Positions 16,750 through 24,551 of a DNA stretch of 64,000 nucleotides are shown here, piece by piece. Position 1 is the first letter of the stretch; each line of letters starts with the position of its first letter. The stretch is from Nostoc sp. 'Peltigera membranacea cyanobiont' N6 (GTDB lineage Bacteria; Cyanobacteriota; Cyanobacteriia; Cyanobacteriales; Nostocaceae). The notes under the pieces are model-generated. The model was not told where the DNA came from. It made no database searches and worked only from the letters and a program-made list of their open reading frames with translations. The stretch covers positions 682,001 through 746,000 of the forward strand of contig NZ_CP026681.1 in the NCBI RefSeq assembly GCF_002949735.1, in the 5' to 3' direction. The translations under genes were made by a program, and so were the position numbers.

Positions 16750-16819
16750 TGTGTGAGGAGCAAGTTGAGAATAAAAAGCGCCTGGGGTGGAAACACGGCA
16801 ACACTCCCAGGCGCTTTTT
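16750..16819 (+). ncRNA. Small RNA copy 3, Yfr2-like
   Basis: As copy 2, but the 3' arm reads CCCAGGCGC, so the stem with GCGCCTGGG is now perfectly paired. The T run ends near 16819. Confidence 0.68.
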
Positions 16820-16873
16820 AATTTTTCAGAAATGTGATTGCTGGTGAAGTTTTGAAAATGTTACTCAATGTAC

Positions 16874-16902
16874 TTGCCATTTAATAGAAGTAGTGATATG
16901 GT
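16874..16902 (+). promoter_or_regulatory. Sigma-70-type promoter of small RNA copy 4
   Basis: TTGCCA (16874-16879) and TATGGT (16897-16902), 17 bp apart, identical in placement to those of copies 2 and 3. Confidence 0.6.
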
Positions 16903-16909
16903 CTAGTTG

Positions 16910-16979
16910 TGTGTGAGGAGCAAGTTGAGAATAAAAAATGCCTGGGGTGGAAACACGGCAACACTCCCAGGCATTTTTT
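16910..16979 (+). ncRNA. Small RNA copy 4, Yfr2-like, with compensatory stem change
   Basis: The 5' arm reads AATGCCTGGG and the 3' arm CCCAGGCATT. Compared with the other copies, two bases changed on each side so that pairing is kept (G-C and C-G became A-U and U-A). The loop GGAAACACGGCAACA is unchanged. This double change supports selection for the hairpin rather than for its sequence. Confidence 0.7.
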
Positions 16980-17080
16980 AATTTGCGGATAAAAGTATAA
17001 AGAATTAGATTATTTAGTTCAGTTTTGAAAGTGTCACTCAATATACTCACCTTTTGATTGCAGCAGTGATAGTATCTATT

Positions 17081-17150
17081 TGTGTGAGGAGCAAGTTGAG
17101 AATAAAAAGCGCCTGGGGTGGAAACACGGCAACACTCCCAGGCGCTTTTT
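17081..17150 (+). ncRNA. Small RNA copy 5, Yfr2-like
   Basis: Leader, loop and a perfectly paired GCGCCTGGG/CCCAGGCGC stem are conserved, with the T run ending near 17150. Its upstream region differs: the -10 candidate is TAGTAT and the -35 is uncertain, so it may be regulated differently. About 110 bp separate it from the HD-domain gene. Confidence 0.66.
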
Positions 17151-17258
17151 AATTCGGATGCAGGAAAAATTACTTGCAGATTTGCTGGAGTTATTGAGAT
17201 AATTATCTACAGTCCAAAATCTAGTAAACTCCACCCGCAATCAAAACTATAAATTTAG

Positions 17259-17873
17259 GTGCAAATCAATCGGCTGACTCAACAAATTCAGTTCATTATC
17301 GAGATCGATCGATTGAAACAGGTGATGCGCCAAACCCTACTCATGGATGGGTCACGCCGGGAAAATAGTGCAGAGCATTCTTGGCATTTAGCTATAATGG
17401 CGATCGCATTAGCTGAATATGCCCCAGAGGGTGTTGATATATTCCATGCCATCAAAATGCTGCTAATTCACGATTTGGTAGAAATTGATGCAGGTGATAC
17501 CTTTTGTTACGATGTGCAGGGTAACGACAGCAAAGCAGAAAGAGAAGCACAAGCAGCCTTGCGTTTATTCGGACTTTTGCCAGCAGATGGATGTAGGGAA
17601 TTGCGTTTACTTTGGGATGAGTTTGAAACAGGAGAAACACTTACTGCTAAATTTGCCGCAGCCCTAGACCGGATACAGCCTTTACTGCACAATCAGCAAA
17701 CTCAGGGTGGGACTTGGCTTATTCATGGCATTAGCCGCGACCAGGTGATGAAACGGGTAGCACCTGTAGAAAGTGGTGCGCCGGAACTTTGGCCCTTTGT
17801 CCTGCAATTGATTGATGATTGCGTCGCAGCAGGGTATTTAAAAGAGACTATTACACTCAAGAGTCAGGGTTGA
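17259..17873 (+). CDS. HD-domain phosphohydrolase (YfbR/HDDC2 type)
   Basis: The 204-residue protein carries the metal-binding HD motif: NSAEHSWHLA (His40) and LLIHDLVEIDAGD (His71, Asp72), with a later Asp in AALDRIQPLL. This is the 5'-deoxynucleotidase/HDDC2 group, which dephosphorylates nucleoside monophosphates; the substrate here is not tested. The start is a GTG at 17259 preceded by an A/T-rich leader; no upstream in-frame ATG exists. Its 3' end overlaps the end of the convergent lipoate ligase-like gene by ten bases. Confidence 0.88.
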   Translation: MQINRLTQQIQFIIEIDRLKQVMRQTLLMDGSRRENSAEHSWHLAIMAIALAEYAPEGVDIFHAIKMLLIHDLVEIDAGDTFCYDVQGNDSKAEREAQAALRLFGLLPADGCRELRLLWDEFETGETLTAKFAAALDRIQPLLHNQQTQGGTWLIHGISRDQVMKRVAPVESGAPELWPFVLQLIDDCVAAGYLKETITLKSQG

Positions 17874-18589
17874 TATACCAAAATTTCTTCCCACTCAGAT
17901 GAAGAAAGGGGTTGCAACTCTATCTGCACATCAAAATAATCACTAGCTGCGGCAACTAAAACTGCAATAATATTTTCCACACTCAAATTTTGAGGCAGTT
18001 GTCCAGTCGTAAAAGATTTTGCACCGAATACTTGAGCAAACAGTTCGGTATCAGGTTGCAAACGGATGGAACCATGTTGCAAAATTATTTCGCCACGTCG
18101 CAGTTGAGCGCTACCAATGATTTTAGTACCATCTGGCAAAACTAAATCTGCACTGGTTGCTGTACCAAAACAATTAGGGTTGTGGATATAACCTCGCCCT
18201 TCTGTACCGTAACGTAATTCTACACCGAGCGATCGCCAGCCTTGAATTAAAAACTCACAAATTTTTTCGTACACCTGGAGGCGATTACCCGTAATTCCAG
18301 ATGTGATTACAGCGTAAGTTAAATCACCTTGGTGTAGCACCGCCCGTCCACCAGTCGGACGGCGCACCAAATCCAGTTTATGCCCTTGCCAAGTCAAATT
18401 TTGCCAATATTCAGGGTATTGGCGTTGATGATAACCAAGAGAAATGGCAGATGGCGACCAAGTATAAAAGCGTAGAGTTGACGGATGCTTTCCAGACTGG
18501 TGTTGTTCTAGTAACCATCGGTCAATCGCCATCTGCACATTGCCAGTCGCCTCTAGCAAAGGAATTAGTCGCCACACTTTAGAATTCAA
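17864..18589 (-). CDS. Lipoate-protein ligase A-like protein
   Basis: A 241-residue member of the BPL/LplA superfamily, which transfers lipoyl or octanoyl groups to E2 or glycine-cleavage H proteins. The diagnostic stretch is LVRRPTGGRAVLHQGDLTYA near 73-92, followed by NCFGTATSADLVLPDGTKIIGSAQLRRGE split over about 135-165 with the conserved IIGSAQ. It lacks a large C-terminal domain, so it could be either a ligase needing a partner or an octanoyltransferase-type enzyme; the sequence does not decide. Convergent overlap with the HD gene. Confidence 0.85.
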   Translation of the reverse strand: MNSKVWRLIPLLEATGNVQMAIDRWLLEQHQSGKHPSTLRFYTWSPSAISLGYHQRQYPEYWQNLTWQGHKLDLVRRPTGGRAVLHQGDLTYAVITSGITGNRLQVYEKICEFLIQGWRSLGVELRYGTEGRGYIHNPNCFGTATSADLVLPDGTKIIGSAQLRRGEIILQHGSIRLQPDTELFAQVFGAKSFTTGQLPQNLSVENIIAVLVAAASDYFDVQIELQPLSSSEWEEILVYQP

Positions 18590-18597
18590 GGGTTAGG

Positions 18598-18617
18598 AGA
18601 CGCGATGAATCGCGTCT
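18598..18617. repeat. Dispersed palindrome AGACGCGAT-NN-ATCGCGTCT, copy 1
   Basis: AGACGCGATGAATCGCGTCT followed by GTACAGGAGTTAGGAG. Further copies are at 30525-30544, inverted at about 30703-30722, and inside the GH38 coding sequence at 38835-38854. Confidence 0.85.
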
Positions 18618-18645
18618 GTACAGGAGTTAGGAGAGAAGCGATTAG

Positions 18646-19125
18646 TCAAGTTGCACCAAATTCAGTTTGTAAAGCTTCATCGTTGTTATCTGCGATCGTT
18701 GCCACAATGGTAATCAGCCGAGATACTTCGCCAGGAGATAATTCCGCTAAGGTGCGTGTTGAAATCACAACCACTCGGTTCTCAATAATACCAAAACGCG
18801 CTTCAAAAGTGCTAGAGCAGTTCAACTCCAACAGATAACGCATCAATTTAGGTTCGTCTTTAGCAGGTAAATTTAGCACTGTAGACCAAACCGTTATGGT
18901 GTCTTCATCAGTTGTCCCGTTGAGTTGGACAAATACTTCCACACTTCCGTACTTAAACTTCCAGAGATAACCACCCTCTTGGGTACGGCTAACCATCGCA
19001 CTATCATCTTGTTCTAAAGAGTCGATGACATTTTCAATTACTTCCAGATGGTTAACGCTTGTCGTCTCGGCGATTAACTCATTAACGGATTCGTTACTAG
19101 TTAGGGGTTCTTGGTAGCTTGTCAT
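18646..19125 (-). CDS. YbjN-domain protein
   Basis: A 159-residue protein of the YbjN family, which has a type III secretion chaperone-like fold and no established enzymatic role. Recognisable features are VIENVIDSLEQDD near 30, YLWKFKYGSVEVFVQLNG near 53, and LMRYLLELNCSSTFEARFG near 94, then VVVISTRTLAELSPGEVS. It has no signal peptide or membrane segment. It is transcribed in the same direction as the lipoate ligase-like gene but a dispersed palindrome separates them. Confidence 0.82.
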   Translation of the reverse strand: MTSYQEPLTSNESVNELIAETTSVNHLEVIENVIDSLEQDDSAMVSRTQEGGYLWKFKYGSVEVFVQLNGTTDEDTITVWSTVLNLPAKDEPKLMRYLLELNCSSTFEARFGIIENRVVVISTRTLAELSPGEVSRLITIVATIADNNDEALQTEFGAT

Positions 19126-19419
19126 ACAGATTTTTTTCTCGACATACTTGCTGTTTCATCTACACATACTTTATAACTTGTAGACGCAGTTAGTTTGAGC
19201 TTCCTTTTACAGATTCTCGATCTACTGTTGATTTCTGCAAGCTGCACACTCGTGACTTCCAGTAATGAGAAAAGCTTTCCATATTCTGATACATTATATG
19301 CATAGCGAAAACCAAGCTAACAGAACCACGACAACTAAAGATATGGGGTTCTACTGAGAAATAGGTACATTGTGCCGCATCCTTGTAGTAGGTAAAATCT
19401 TTAAGATACTTGTTCAAAA

Positions 19420-19540
19420 GTCGCCGCAGGTGCGTCGGAGACTTTCAAAACGCCTGTGGAGAACCCATAAGACAAGCGAGCAATTTAGGCAGGGATCTAT
19501 GAAGCAGGAATCGCATGACTAAAAGTCACGCGAGGTTCAA
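19420..19540 (+). mobile_element. IS200/IS605-type right-end or omegaRNA-like relic without transposase
   Basis: The segment has the layout of the 3' end of tnpB-bearing IS605 elements in cyanobacteria: a GC-rich structured part (GTCGCCGCAGGTGCGTCGG, then CGCCTGTGGAGAACCC), then GAAGCAGGAATCGCATGACT, a hairpin CGCATGACT-AAA-AGTCACGCG (19512-19532, one mismatch) and GAGGTTCAA at the element end. In intact elements this region encodes the RNA used by TnpB. No tnpA or tnpB reading frame is found next to it. Identification rests on recalled similarity and is moderate. The stretch 19126-19419 shows no credible gene. Confidence 0.5.
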
Positions 19541-19602
19541 ACTAGTAGTAGTATTGACCTAGAGCCTGGTGTAGACGTGGTTTCTAAACGCCTTTTTAAC
19601 TC

Positions 19603-19660
19603 AAAAAAGCCTGCGTAGGCAGACTTTTTTCAGATGCCCGCAGACTTTAGTCTGTGGGCA
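19603..19660. repeat. Two adjacent repeat hairpins
   Basis: AAAAAAGCCTGCGTAGGCAG plus ACTTTTTT (19603-19630) forms a stem flanked by A and T runs, and TGCCCGCAGACTTTAGTCTG plus TGGGCA (19635-19660) forms an 11-bp stem with one G-T pair. Both look like short palindromic repeats of Nostoc genomes and could terminate the lipoprotein gene on the minus strand. Confidence 0.6.
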
Positions 19661-19695
19661 GGTTCATATTTTTGTAGAAGATTTAAAGACTAATT

Positions 19696-20295
19696 TCAAT
19701 CAACGTCTTTAACTGTTCTCTTCACTGCATTGCCTGCATCCTCAGCTGTGCGCTGAACATTTTTACCAGTATCCTCAGCCCCACGCTGAACATTTTTTGT
19801 TAAGTCTTCGGCAGCATTCTGGGTATTTCCCTTGAGATTTTCAAATCCGCGCTGAGTCCCTTTAACTAAACCTTCCCGGACTTCATCAGCTGAACTGCCG
19901 ATATCTTCACCCAAGTTCTTCACTCTTTCACCAAGGGGTGTACCTTGTTGGAAATTTCGACCATATTGCTCTCGGCTGTCGATTCCCTTCTGCTCAATAT
20001 TTTTTTGAGCATTTTTTACTAGTGCCTCAGCTTTATCATTTGCTGCCTTTTCATCTCTCGCTCTGGGATCTACATCACTAAAGTTATTGATTCCACCAGC
20101 CGGGGAGGAAAGAGGATAATCTTTTGTAGGATCGTATCGTTCGGTATTAGGTGCTTGAGAACCCATCTGTGGTGGCTGTGATGCTACTCCTGGAGCACCA
20201 CAAGCTTGTGCAGTAAATAGAAATATTCCTACTAAAAGAACAGTTAAAACTTTCAAGGGACGAATGTTTTTCAGCCAATTCATTGCTTTTTTCAT
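19696..20295 (-). CDS. Exported protein with amphipathic 11-mer-type repeats
   Basis: The 199-residue product starts with a leader (MKKAMNWLKN, then LKVLTVLLVGIFLFTAQACG); the Cys after AQA could be lipidated or the site could be an ordinary signal peptidase site. The mature part is hydrophilic. The C-terminus repeats a helical unit: GFENLKGNTQNAAEDL, KNVQRGAEDTG, KNVQRTAEDAG, NAVKRTVKDVD, reminiscent of LEA or YtxH-like stress proteins. ATG 20295 is chosen because AAGGAG lies eight bases upstream; a longer frame from 20337 lacks such a site and would put 14 extra residues before the leader. Function unknown. Confidence 0.78.
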   Translation of the reverse strand: MKKAMNWLKNIRPLKVLTVLLVGIFLFTAQACGAPGVASQPPQMGSQAPNTERYDPTKDYPLSSPAGGINNFSDVDPRARDEKAANDKAEALVKNAQKNIEQKGIDSREQYGRNFQQGTPLGERVKNLGEDIGSSADEVREGLVKGTQRGFENLKGNTQNAAEDLTKNVQRGAEDTGKNVQRTAEDAGNAVKRTVKDVD

Positions 20296-20619
20296 AGTTC
20301 TCACTCCTTGTATTTTTGCGATCGAGTTAGACTTCAACTAAGATAGCATTTGGAATTATTTTTGTATCCCAAGCATTCAGAAATGAATAATAACTTTACC
20401 TAATAATATAAATAGTGAAATAATTTTTACCTCTAGCGCAAGTCACATATTAATTAGTACAAAAGGAATAACTTTATCTAACTGTAGGAAGATATAAATT
20501 AAAATAATATGGTTGTCGTAAAAAGAACTACTTCAACCTGTTTGATGCTTCAAAAGCTTTGGGTATTATAAAATTTGAGGTATTCAGCCGTTGTTGCTCA
20601 CCGTTAAATTACTAAATTC
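20296..20619. other. Divergent intergenic region
   Basis: A 324-bp A/T-rich spacer between two divergently transcribed genes; it must hold both promoters. No repeat or structured element is evident. Confidence 0.6.
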
Positions 20620-21540
20620 ATGAAGCAATTTTTACGCTGGATAATTTTGGGGGGAACGCTGTTTTTTTTAGCCAAAGCCTTGAAGGATAATTGGATTGGA
20701 GTGACTGCTATCCACATTGATGGGGTAGGATGGGCAATTATAGCGATCGCTACAGGCATAACTTTACTAGCACATACTTGGGCAGGCTGGATCTGGACTT
20801 GGATTTTGCAAGAGTTAAATCAACCTGTATCATCTCCCCAATTTATCCAAGTTTACCTAAAAACGAACATCGCTAAGTATTTACCAGGTAATATCTGGCA
20901 TTATTACGGGCGAATTGTCGCCGCAAAAAATGCCAATGTCTCGGCTGGTGCAGCTACCTTAAGCGTTTTGCTAGAACCCCTACTCATGCTAGCAGCGGCT
21001 TTAATCATCATTGTCTTATGCAGTAGCCAATTTGCAGCAGCTAATACTACCCTTGTTATCCAAATACTACAATTACTGAGTCTAGCTGTAGTTCTTTGTG
21101 CGATTCATCCTTGGTTTTTAAACCCAGTTATTCGTTTTTTGTACAGATTGAAAGCAAAAAAGTCTGTTGCTACCACTGAAGAAACTATTCCCTTAAGTCT
21201 TAAAAGCTACCCTGTACGACCTTTATTAGGAGAACTGGGCTTTATGGGATTACGTGCCACTGGGTTTATATTGACTATGTTCGCCCTGGGTTCGTTGAAT
21301 GCGAATCAAATTCCTTTGTTGTTAGGGGCTTTTAGTTGCGCTTGGCTGTTAGGGCTTGTGATTCCAGGTGCGCCTGGTGGGTTGGGTGTGTTTGAAGCGA
21401 CTGCATATCAACTTTTGCAACATCACTTTCCAGCAGCGTTAGTATTTAGTGCGATCGCTCTATATCGCCTTATTAGTATTCTAGCTGAAACTGCGGGCGC
21501 TGCCCTCGCTTGGTTAGACGAACGTCTTGCTAAAGCCTAA
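20620..21540 (+). CDS. UPF0104 / lysylphosphatidylglycerol synthase-like membrane protein
   Basis: A 306-residue integral membrane protein with about eight hydrophobic segments. Family markers are LKTNIAKYLPGNIWHYYGR near 85, and LGLVIPGAPGGLGVFEATAY near 246, with LYRLISILAET near the end. The family is the transmembrane (flippase-like) part of MprF and related UPF0104 proteins; without a catalytic synthase domain it may move a lipid or be a polymer-export helper. No partner gene is adjacent. ATG 20620 begins right before the first membrane helix. Confidence 0.8.
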   Translation: MKQFLRWIILGGTLFFLAKALKDNWIGVTAIHIDGVGWAIIAIATGITLLAHTWAGWIWTWILQELNQPVSSPQFIQVYLKTNIAKYLPGNIWHYYGRIVAAKNANVSAGAATLSVLLEPLLMLAAALIIIVLCSSQFAAANTTLVIQILQLLSLAVVLCAIHPWFLNPVIRFLYRLKAKKSVATTEETIPLSLKSYPVRPLLGELGFMGLRATGFILTMFALGSLNANQIPLLLGAFSCAWLLGLVIPGAPGGLGVFEATAYQLLQHHFPAALVFSAIALYRLISILAETAGAALAWLDERLAKA

Positions 21541-21552
21541 ATTAGGCGACAC

Positions 21553-22872
21553 TTATTTATGTCTATCTACTTTCATCTGTGAAAACACACGATAACCATC
21601 TAAATTCAACTGCGGATTACTACTTTGTTCTTCTTCCATCTTAATCAAGTTATATTCTACATTTTCTGCATAAATTGCAAAGGTGATATTAAAAATCTCC
21701 ATAAAATTGATTACACCTTTACATTCATCTTCAGGATAGTTTTCGTAAAACCTAATCAAATGAGCAATTCGAGTTTCTAAATGCTTACGGGAATTTTTAC
21801 AAATCAAAATAATTTTTAAAAGTATGATTACCAATGTTAAAGCATGACCTTGGGTAATTAATGAGATAAATAATGATGAAGGTTCTTTACCATTTTCTAT
21901 TGTCAAGCAATCAATTACTCGATTACAGGTTCTCAAAAACAATTCTTTAGTAACAACTTCCCGATCGTAATCCTTCTTCCATGATGATAAAGTTTTTATA
22001 AAATGCTGTTTCCAAGTCTCTACTGATTCTTGTTTACCTACAGAGAGAAATAGGTATTTTTCGAGATTAATTTTAAATTCTTCCAATGTCTGATTTTGAG
22101 TTTGTTTAATAAATATATGGGCAATATTCTCATGACTAAAAACACCTCTTTTTAAAACAATCGCTTTTATTAAACGCAGAGCCTGGTCTCCCAAAACACT
22201 AGGATTTTTATAGCGGGCTGTGCTTGAAACGACAGATTGAGAACGAGCAATATACATTGCTAGTTCAAACTTAAATTTTTCTTTTATCTGTTTAGAAAGC
22301 TTTCTAGCAGCCTCTTGTTGCTCTATGGGATTATTCTTATTAACAGATTGATCGATTAATAAATAAGAACTATAGCGATTAGCCCAATGACCTTTAGATG
22401 ATTCATCATATTTAGCAGCAAACAATTTCAATTCTTGGTAGTCTTTGCTGTTGACAAAATGTTCTAGCCAAGTTTTACAAGTTTTTACTATTGGAGCATT
22501 ATTCTCCTTTATCTTGAGATTTTCATTAACAAATAAGTTAACTAACTCTTGGATATATTTATCTTTCCTGTTACTTTTCCAATTATTAACTATGATGTAG
22601 CAGCACCGTTTTAATGTATTACATAGCTCTTGTTCGTTATCATCTAAAAAAACACTATATATTCCGGGTATATAATCGGAATCTTCTAAATCCAGCCCTT
22701 CTATAAATAAACCTTTGAATTCTCGTAAAACATCATCTGGCGACAAACTTTTGACAATTTCCATGAAGAAGCTATAAACCTCTTCTTGTGCAATTTGCAC
22801 ATTTGTCTGGCTAGAGTTAGACGTAACACTATGGGTATTTTCCTGACTAATTGATAAACTATTAGCGTTCAT
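21553..22872 (-). CDS. Unknown 439-aa protein
   Basis: I do not recognise a family. The product is soluble, mostly helical, rich in Lys, Asn and Glu, with a Ser/Asn/Thr-rich first 25 residues. It has no signal peptide; a hydrophobic stretch ALTLVIILLKIILIC near 350-364 could be a buried helix or one membrane segment. The gene ends twelve bases from the stop of the UPF0104 gene (convergent). Codon choice is more A/T-rich than in the neighbouring housekeeping genes, which could indicate later acquisition. The gap 22873-23084 upstream is A/T-rich and empty. Confidence 0.7.
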   Translation of the reverse strand: MNANSLSISQENTHSVTSNSSQTNVQIAQEEVYSFFMEIVKSLSPDDVLREFKGLFIEGLDLEDSDYIPGIYSVFLDDNEQELCNTLKRCCYIIVNNWKSNRKDKYIQELVNLFVNENLKIKENNAPIVKTCKTWLEHFVNSKDYQELKLFAAKYDESSKGHWANRYSSYLLIDQSVNKNNPIEQQEAARKLSKQIKEKFKFELAMYIARSQSVVSSTARYKNPSVLGDQALRLIKAIVLKRGVFSHENIAHIFIKQTQNQTLEEFKINLEKYLFLSVGKQESVETWKQHFIKTLSSWKKDYDREVVTKELFLRTCNRVIDCLTIENGKEPSSLFISLITQGHALTLVIILLKIILICKNSRKHLETRIAHLIRFYENYPEDECKGVINFMEIFNITFAIYAENVEYNLIKMEEEQSSNPQLNLDGYRVFSQMKVDRHK

Positions 22873-23084
22873 TCCAGTTATCAGGACAAAAAGGCTTCCT
22901 GTTCATATTATTATCAGCTTAACCTTGGCGAACAGTAGCATCAATCTATTCTTCTCAAATTCAGTAATCTTTTTACACAAATTTGATAAAATCCAACCAT
23001 AAATAAAGTATTAAACCCAAATTGTCTAATACTTCATCAAATTATTCAGTGAAATTACTTAGCTTCAATAATTAAATCCAATAC

Positions 23085-23139
23085 AAAATTATATGGGCGA
23101 GTTGATTTACCATTAAATACAACTCGCCCATATAATTTT
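23085..23139 (-). terminator. Long perfect hairpin downstream of trnL
   Basis: A 20-bp perfect stem: 23085-23104 (ending TATGGGCGAGTTG) pairs with 23120-23139 (starting CAACTCGCCCATA) around a 15-base loop. On the minus strand the stem ends in TTTT, and it lies 34 bases after the 3' end of tRNA-Leu, so it is most likely its terminator. Confidence 0.75.
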
Positions 23140-23172
23140 ATATAGGAGCCTTTTGGCATTTTCAATTTTAAG

Positions 23173-23529
23173 TGGGGGTGGAGGGACTTGAACCCACACG
23201 ACCTATTACGGTCAACGGATTTTCATCCTCCCGCAGTTTTCACTGCTGCCTGATGGCAATAGCCAAATCAGGTTTTGAGAATTGGACTCTCCCTTTACCC
23301 TCGACTTAACGTTAGGGTAGCTCCCGTCGGGTCTCTGCACCTTCCGAATAGTTAGGAGTTAAGAGTTTTAATTTACTCTGCACTCACGACTTTTTTCGGC
23401 TTGGCTCAGGATTGCCATGTCTGTCACCAGATTTAGGTTTCCCTGAGTTTGAGAGCTTCCACTTGAGGGATTTCTCCTTCAAGGCTCAGTTATCTAAGTC
23501 CGTAGCGTCTACCATTCCGCCACACCCCC
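23173..23529 (-). tRNA. trnL: tRNA-Leu(UAA) gene interrupted by a group I intron
   Basis: On the minus strand the 5' exon (23529-23496) starts GGGGGTGTGGCGGAATGGTA and ends CGGACTT; the 3' exon (23223-23173) starts AAAATCCGTTGACC and ends GTCCCTCCACCCCCA. The exons fold into a complete cloverleaf of 85 nt: acceptor GGGGGTG with CACCCCC, anticodon stem ACGGA/TCCGT and a loop CUUAAAA giving anticodon UAA. A long variable arm (TTGACCGTAATAGGTCGT region) and the T loop GGTTCAAGTCC are present, as expected for leucine. CCA is not encoded. The intron splits the anticodon after its first base, the conserved cyanobacterial and plastid position. Confidence 0.96.
23224..23495 (-). other. Group I self-splicing intron in trnL
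   Basis: The 272-nt intron runs from AGATAACTGAGCCTTG (minus strand) to GGATG, ending in the expected G. Catalytic-core segments are visible: CTCAGGGAAACCTAAATCTG (P and Q region), GGCAATCCTGAGCCAAGCC and GGTGCAGAGACCCGACGGGA (R and S region). The variable P6b arm contains repeat-like tracts (AACTCTTAACTCCTAAC). No homing endonuclease is encoded. Confidence 0.94.
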
Positions 23530-23908
23530 GCAGGTGTTTGGTAATTAACTAGTATAGACCTAGTTATTTTTTGGAGGCAGCAAATACCGCCTTATCTATT
23601 CCACCATCAATTGTGTCTTTTGTCCAACTAGATTGAAAATATTTTTTCCAGATTGTGCGATCGCTTCCCAAATTTGGAAGTTTTTCATGTTTTTTCGTAA
23701 TCAAACTGGATGAATTTTCGATTTTGTCTGACTAAAGCCTTTATTTGTCGGCAGACTTACGATAGTAGCATAAAATTATCTTTTATCAATCAATCTGGAT
23801 ATAAAAAAGGAATTCTGGGGTAGTTATGGTGAAAGCATCATGACTATACTTCCCTGAGTTTGGCTGTTCAGCCTATGATGGAAAACAGATGCTTAAGACT
23901 TGAAAGTT
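23530..23908. other. Divergent intergenic region between trnL and ndhL
   Basis: A 379-bp region holding the promoters of trnL (minus) and ndhL (plus). GGAGGCAGCAAATACCGCC near 23573 is a small imperfect palindrome. No gene seen. Confidence 0.55.
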
Positions 23909-24121
23909 ATGATTGTAGCCCTCCTCTATCTGGTTTTGGCTGGAGCTTACCTTCTGGTAATCCCGATCGCTGTTTTGCTGTACCTAAAGCAGCGTTGGTA
24001 TGTCGCTAGCTCCATTGAGCGTCTGTTGATGTACTTTTTGGTGTTTTTCTTCTTCCCAGGCTTGTTGGTTCTATCGCCGTTTGTAAATTTCCGACCCCAA
24101 CGGCGACAAATTCAAGTTTAA
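23909..24121 (+). CDS. ndhL: NAD(P)H-quinone oxidoreductase subunit L
   Basis: A 70-residue subunit of the thylakoid NDH-1 complex, needed for cyclic electron flow and CO2 uptake. Two membrane helices are seen (VALLYLVLAGAYLLVIPIAV and LLMYFLVFFFFPGLLVLSPF) followed by the conserved tail NFRPQRRQIQV; KQRWYVASSIER links them. ATG 23909 gives exactly the usual family length; the upstream in-frame TTG at 23900 adds three residues without support. It forms a likely operon with the DUF3007 gene 24 bp downstream. Confidence 0.95.
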   Translation: MIVALLYLVLAGAYLLVIPIAVLLYLKQRWYVASSIERLLMYFLVFFFFPGLLVLSPFVNFRPQRRQIQV

Positions 24122-24145
24122 CGAAATTGGTAGGTCATAACTCTC

Positions 24146-24457
24146 ATGCGACGGATTGACGCTATTGGAATTGGCTTAGGTGTTTTTATCGCCGGCGGCT
24201 TGGCTTATCTAGGATTCCAGCTAGTCGGTTTGGATAATCAAAAAGCTGGTATATGGAGCCAAGTCTTACTAGTCAGTGGATTAATTGGCTGGTTAGCGAC
24301 CTATTTTTTCCGTGCGGTGGGACAAAAAATGACCTACCACCAACAACGGGAACAGTACGAGCAAAACTTTCTGCAAAAGCGGCTAGATGAGCTTACTCCC
24401 GAAGAACTAGCACGAATTCAAGCTGAAATAGAACAAGAAGAGCAATCTCAGGTGTAA
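24146..24457 (+). CDS. DUF3007 membrane protein
   Basis: This 103-residue protein has two membrane helices (IGIGLGVFIAGGLAYLGFQL and WSQVLLVSGLIGWLATYFF) and a charged C-terminal helix (KRLDELTPEELARIQAEIEQ). It matches the DUF3007 family of cyanobacteria and plastid-bearing eukaryotes, regularly found between ndhL and trpA. That conserved position suggests a thylakoid role, but the function is not known to me. Confidence 0.88.
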   Translation: MRRIDAIGIGLGVFIAGGLAYLGFQLVGLDNQKAGIWSQVLLVSGLIGWLATYFFRAVGQKMTYHQQREQYEQNFLQKRLDELTPEELARIQAEIEQEEQSQV

Positions 24458-24465
24458 AGTTATCA

Positions 24466-24549
24466 TTGGTCAGTTGTCATTTGTCATTCGTAAATGACCA
24501 ATGACAAATGACCAATGACAAATGACCACTGACTATTGACACTTGACTA
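24466..24549. repeat. Heptanucleotide-type repeat (TGACAAATGACCAA)
   Basis: Tandem and inverted forms of the unit CAATGACAAATGACC fill the gap between the DUF3007 gene and trpA. The same family occurs at 40612-40650, 45250-45286 and 53880-53956. The repeat ends at the trpA start and supplies a spurious in-frame TTG. Confidence 0.85.
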
Positions 24550-24551
24550 AA

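Larger units (their letters stand above)
16387..17155. repeat. Tandem array of five ~160-bp repeats carrying small-RNA genes
   Basis: The marker GTGTGAGGAGCAAGTTGA starts at 16431, 16591, 16751, 16911 and 17082, so the period is exactly 160 bp for four copies and 171 bp to the last. Each unit contains a promoter region, a conserved transcript of about 70 bases and a terminator hairpin with T run. Units 2 to 4 are nearly identical including the spacer; units 1 and 5 have diverged promoters. No protein is encoded. This is not a CRISPR array: the conserved part is longer than the variable part and the units are too long. Confidence 0.93.

Noticed and set aside
16865..17050. 61-aa minus-strand frame
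   Set aside because: Antisense to small RNA copy 4 and its spacer; no protein-like features.
16387..17155. CRISPR array
   Set aside because: The repeated part is longer than any variable part, units are 160 bp, and spacers are nearly identical; no cas genes are present.
16387..17155. NsiR1-type heterocyst sRNA array
   Set aside because: NsiR1 is also encoded in tandem repeats, but it lies by hetF, which is absent here, and the GGAAACA loop fits Yfr2 better. Not excluded without a covariance search.
19190..19417. 75-aa minus-strand frame
   Set aside because: No family resemblance, no ribosome-binding site, and it lies next to the IS605-type relic.
24543..24551. TTG start for trpA
   Set aside because: It sits in the upstream repeat; ATG 24552 puts Glu49 and Asp60 on their standard numbers.
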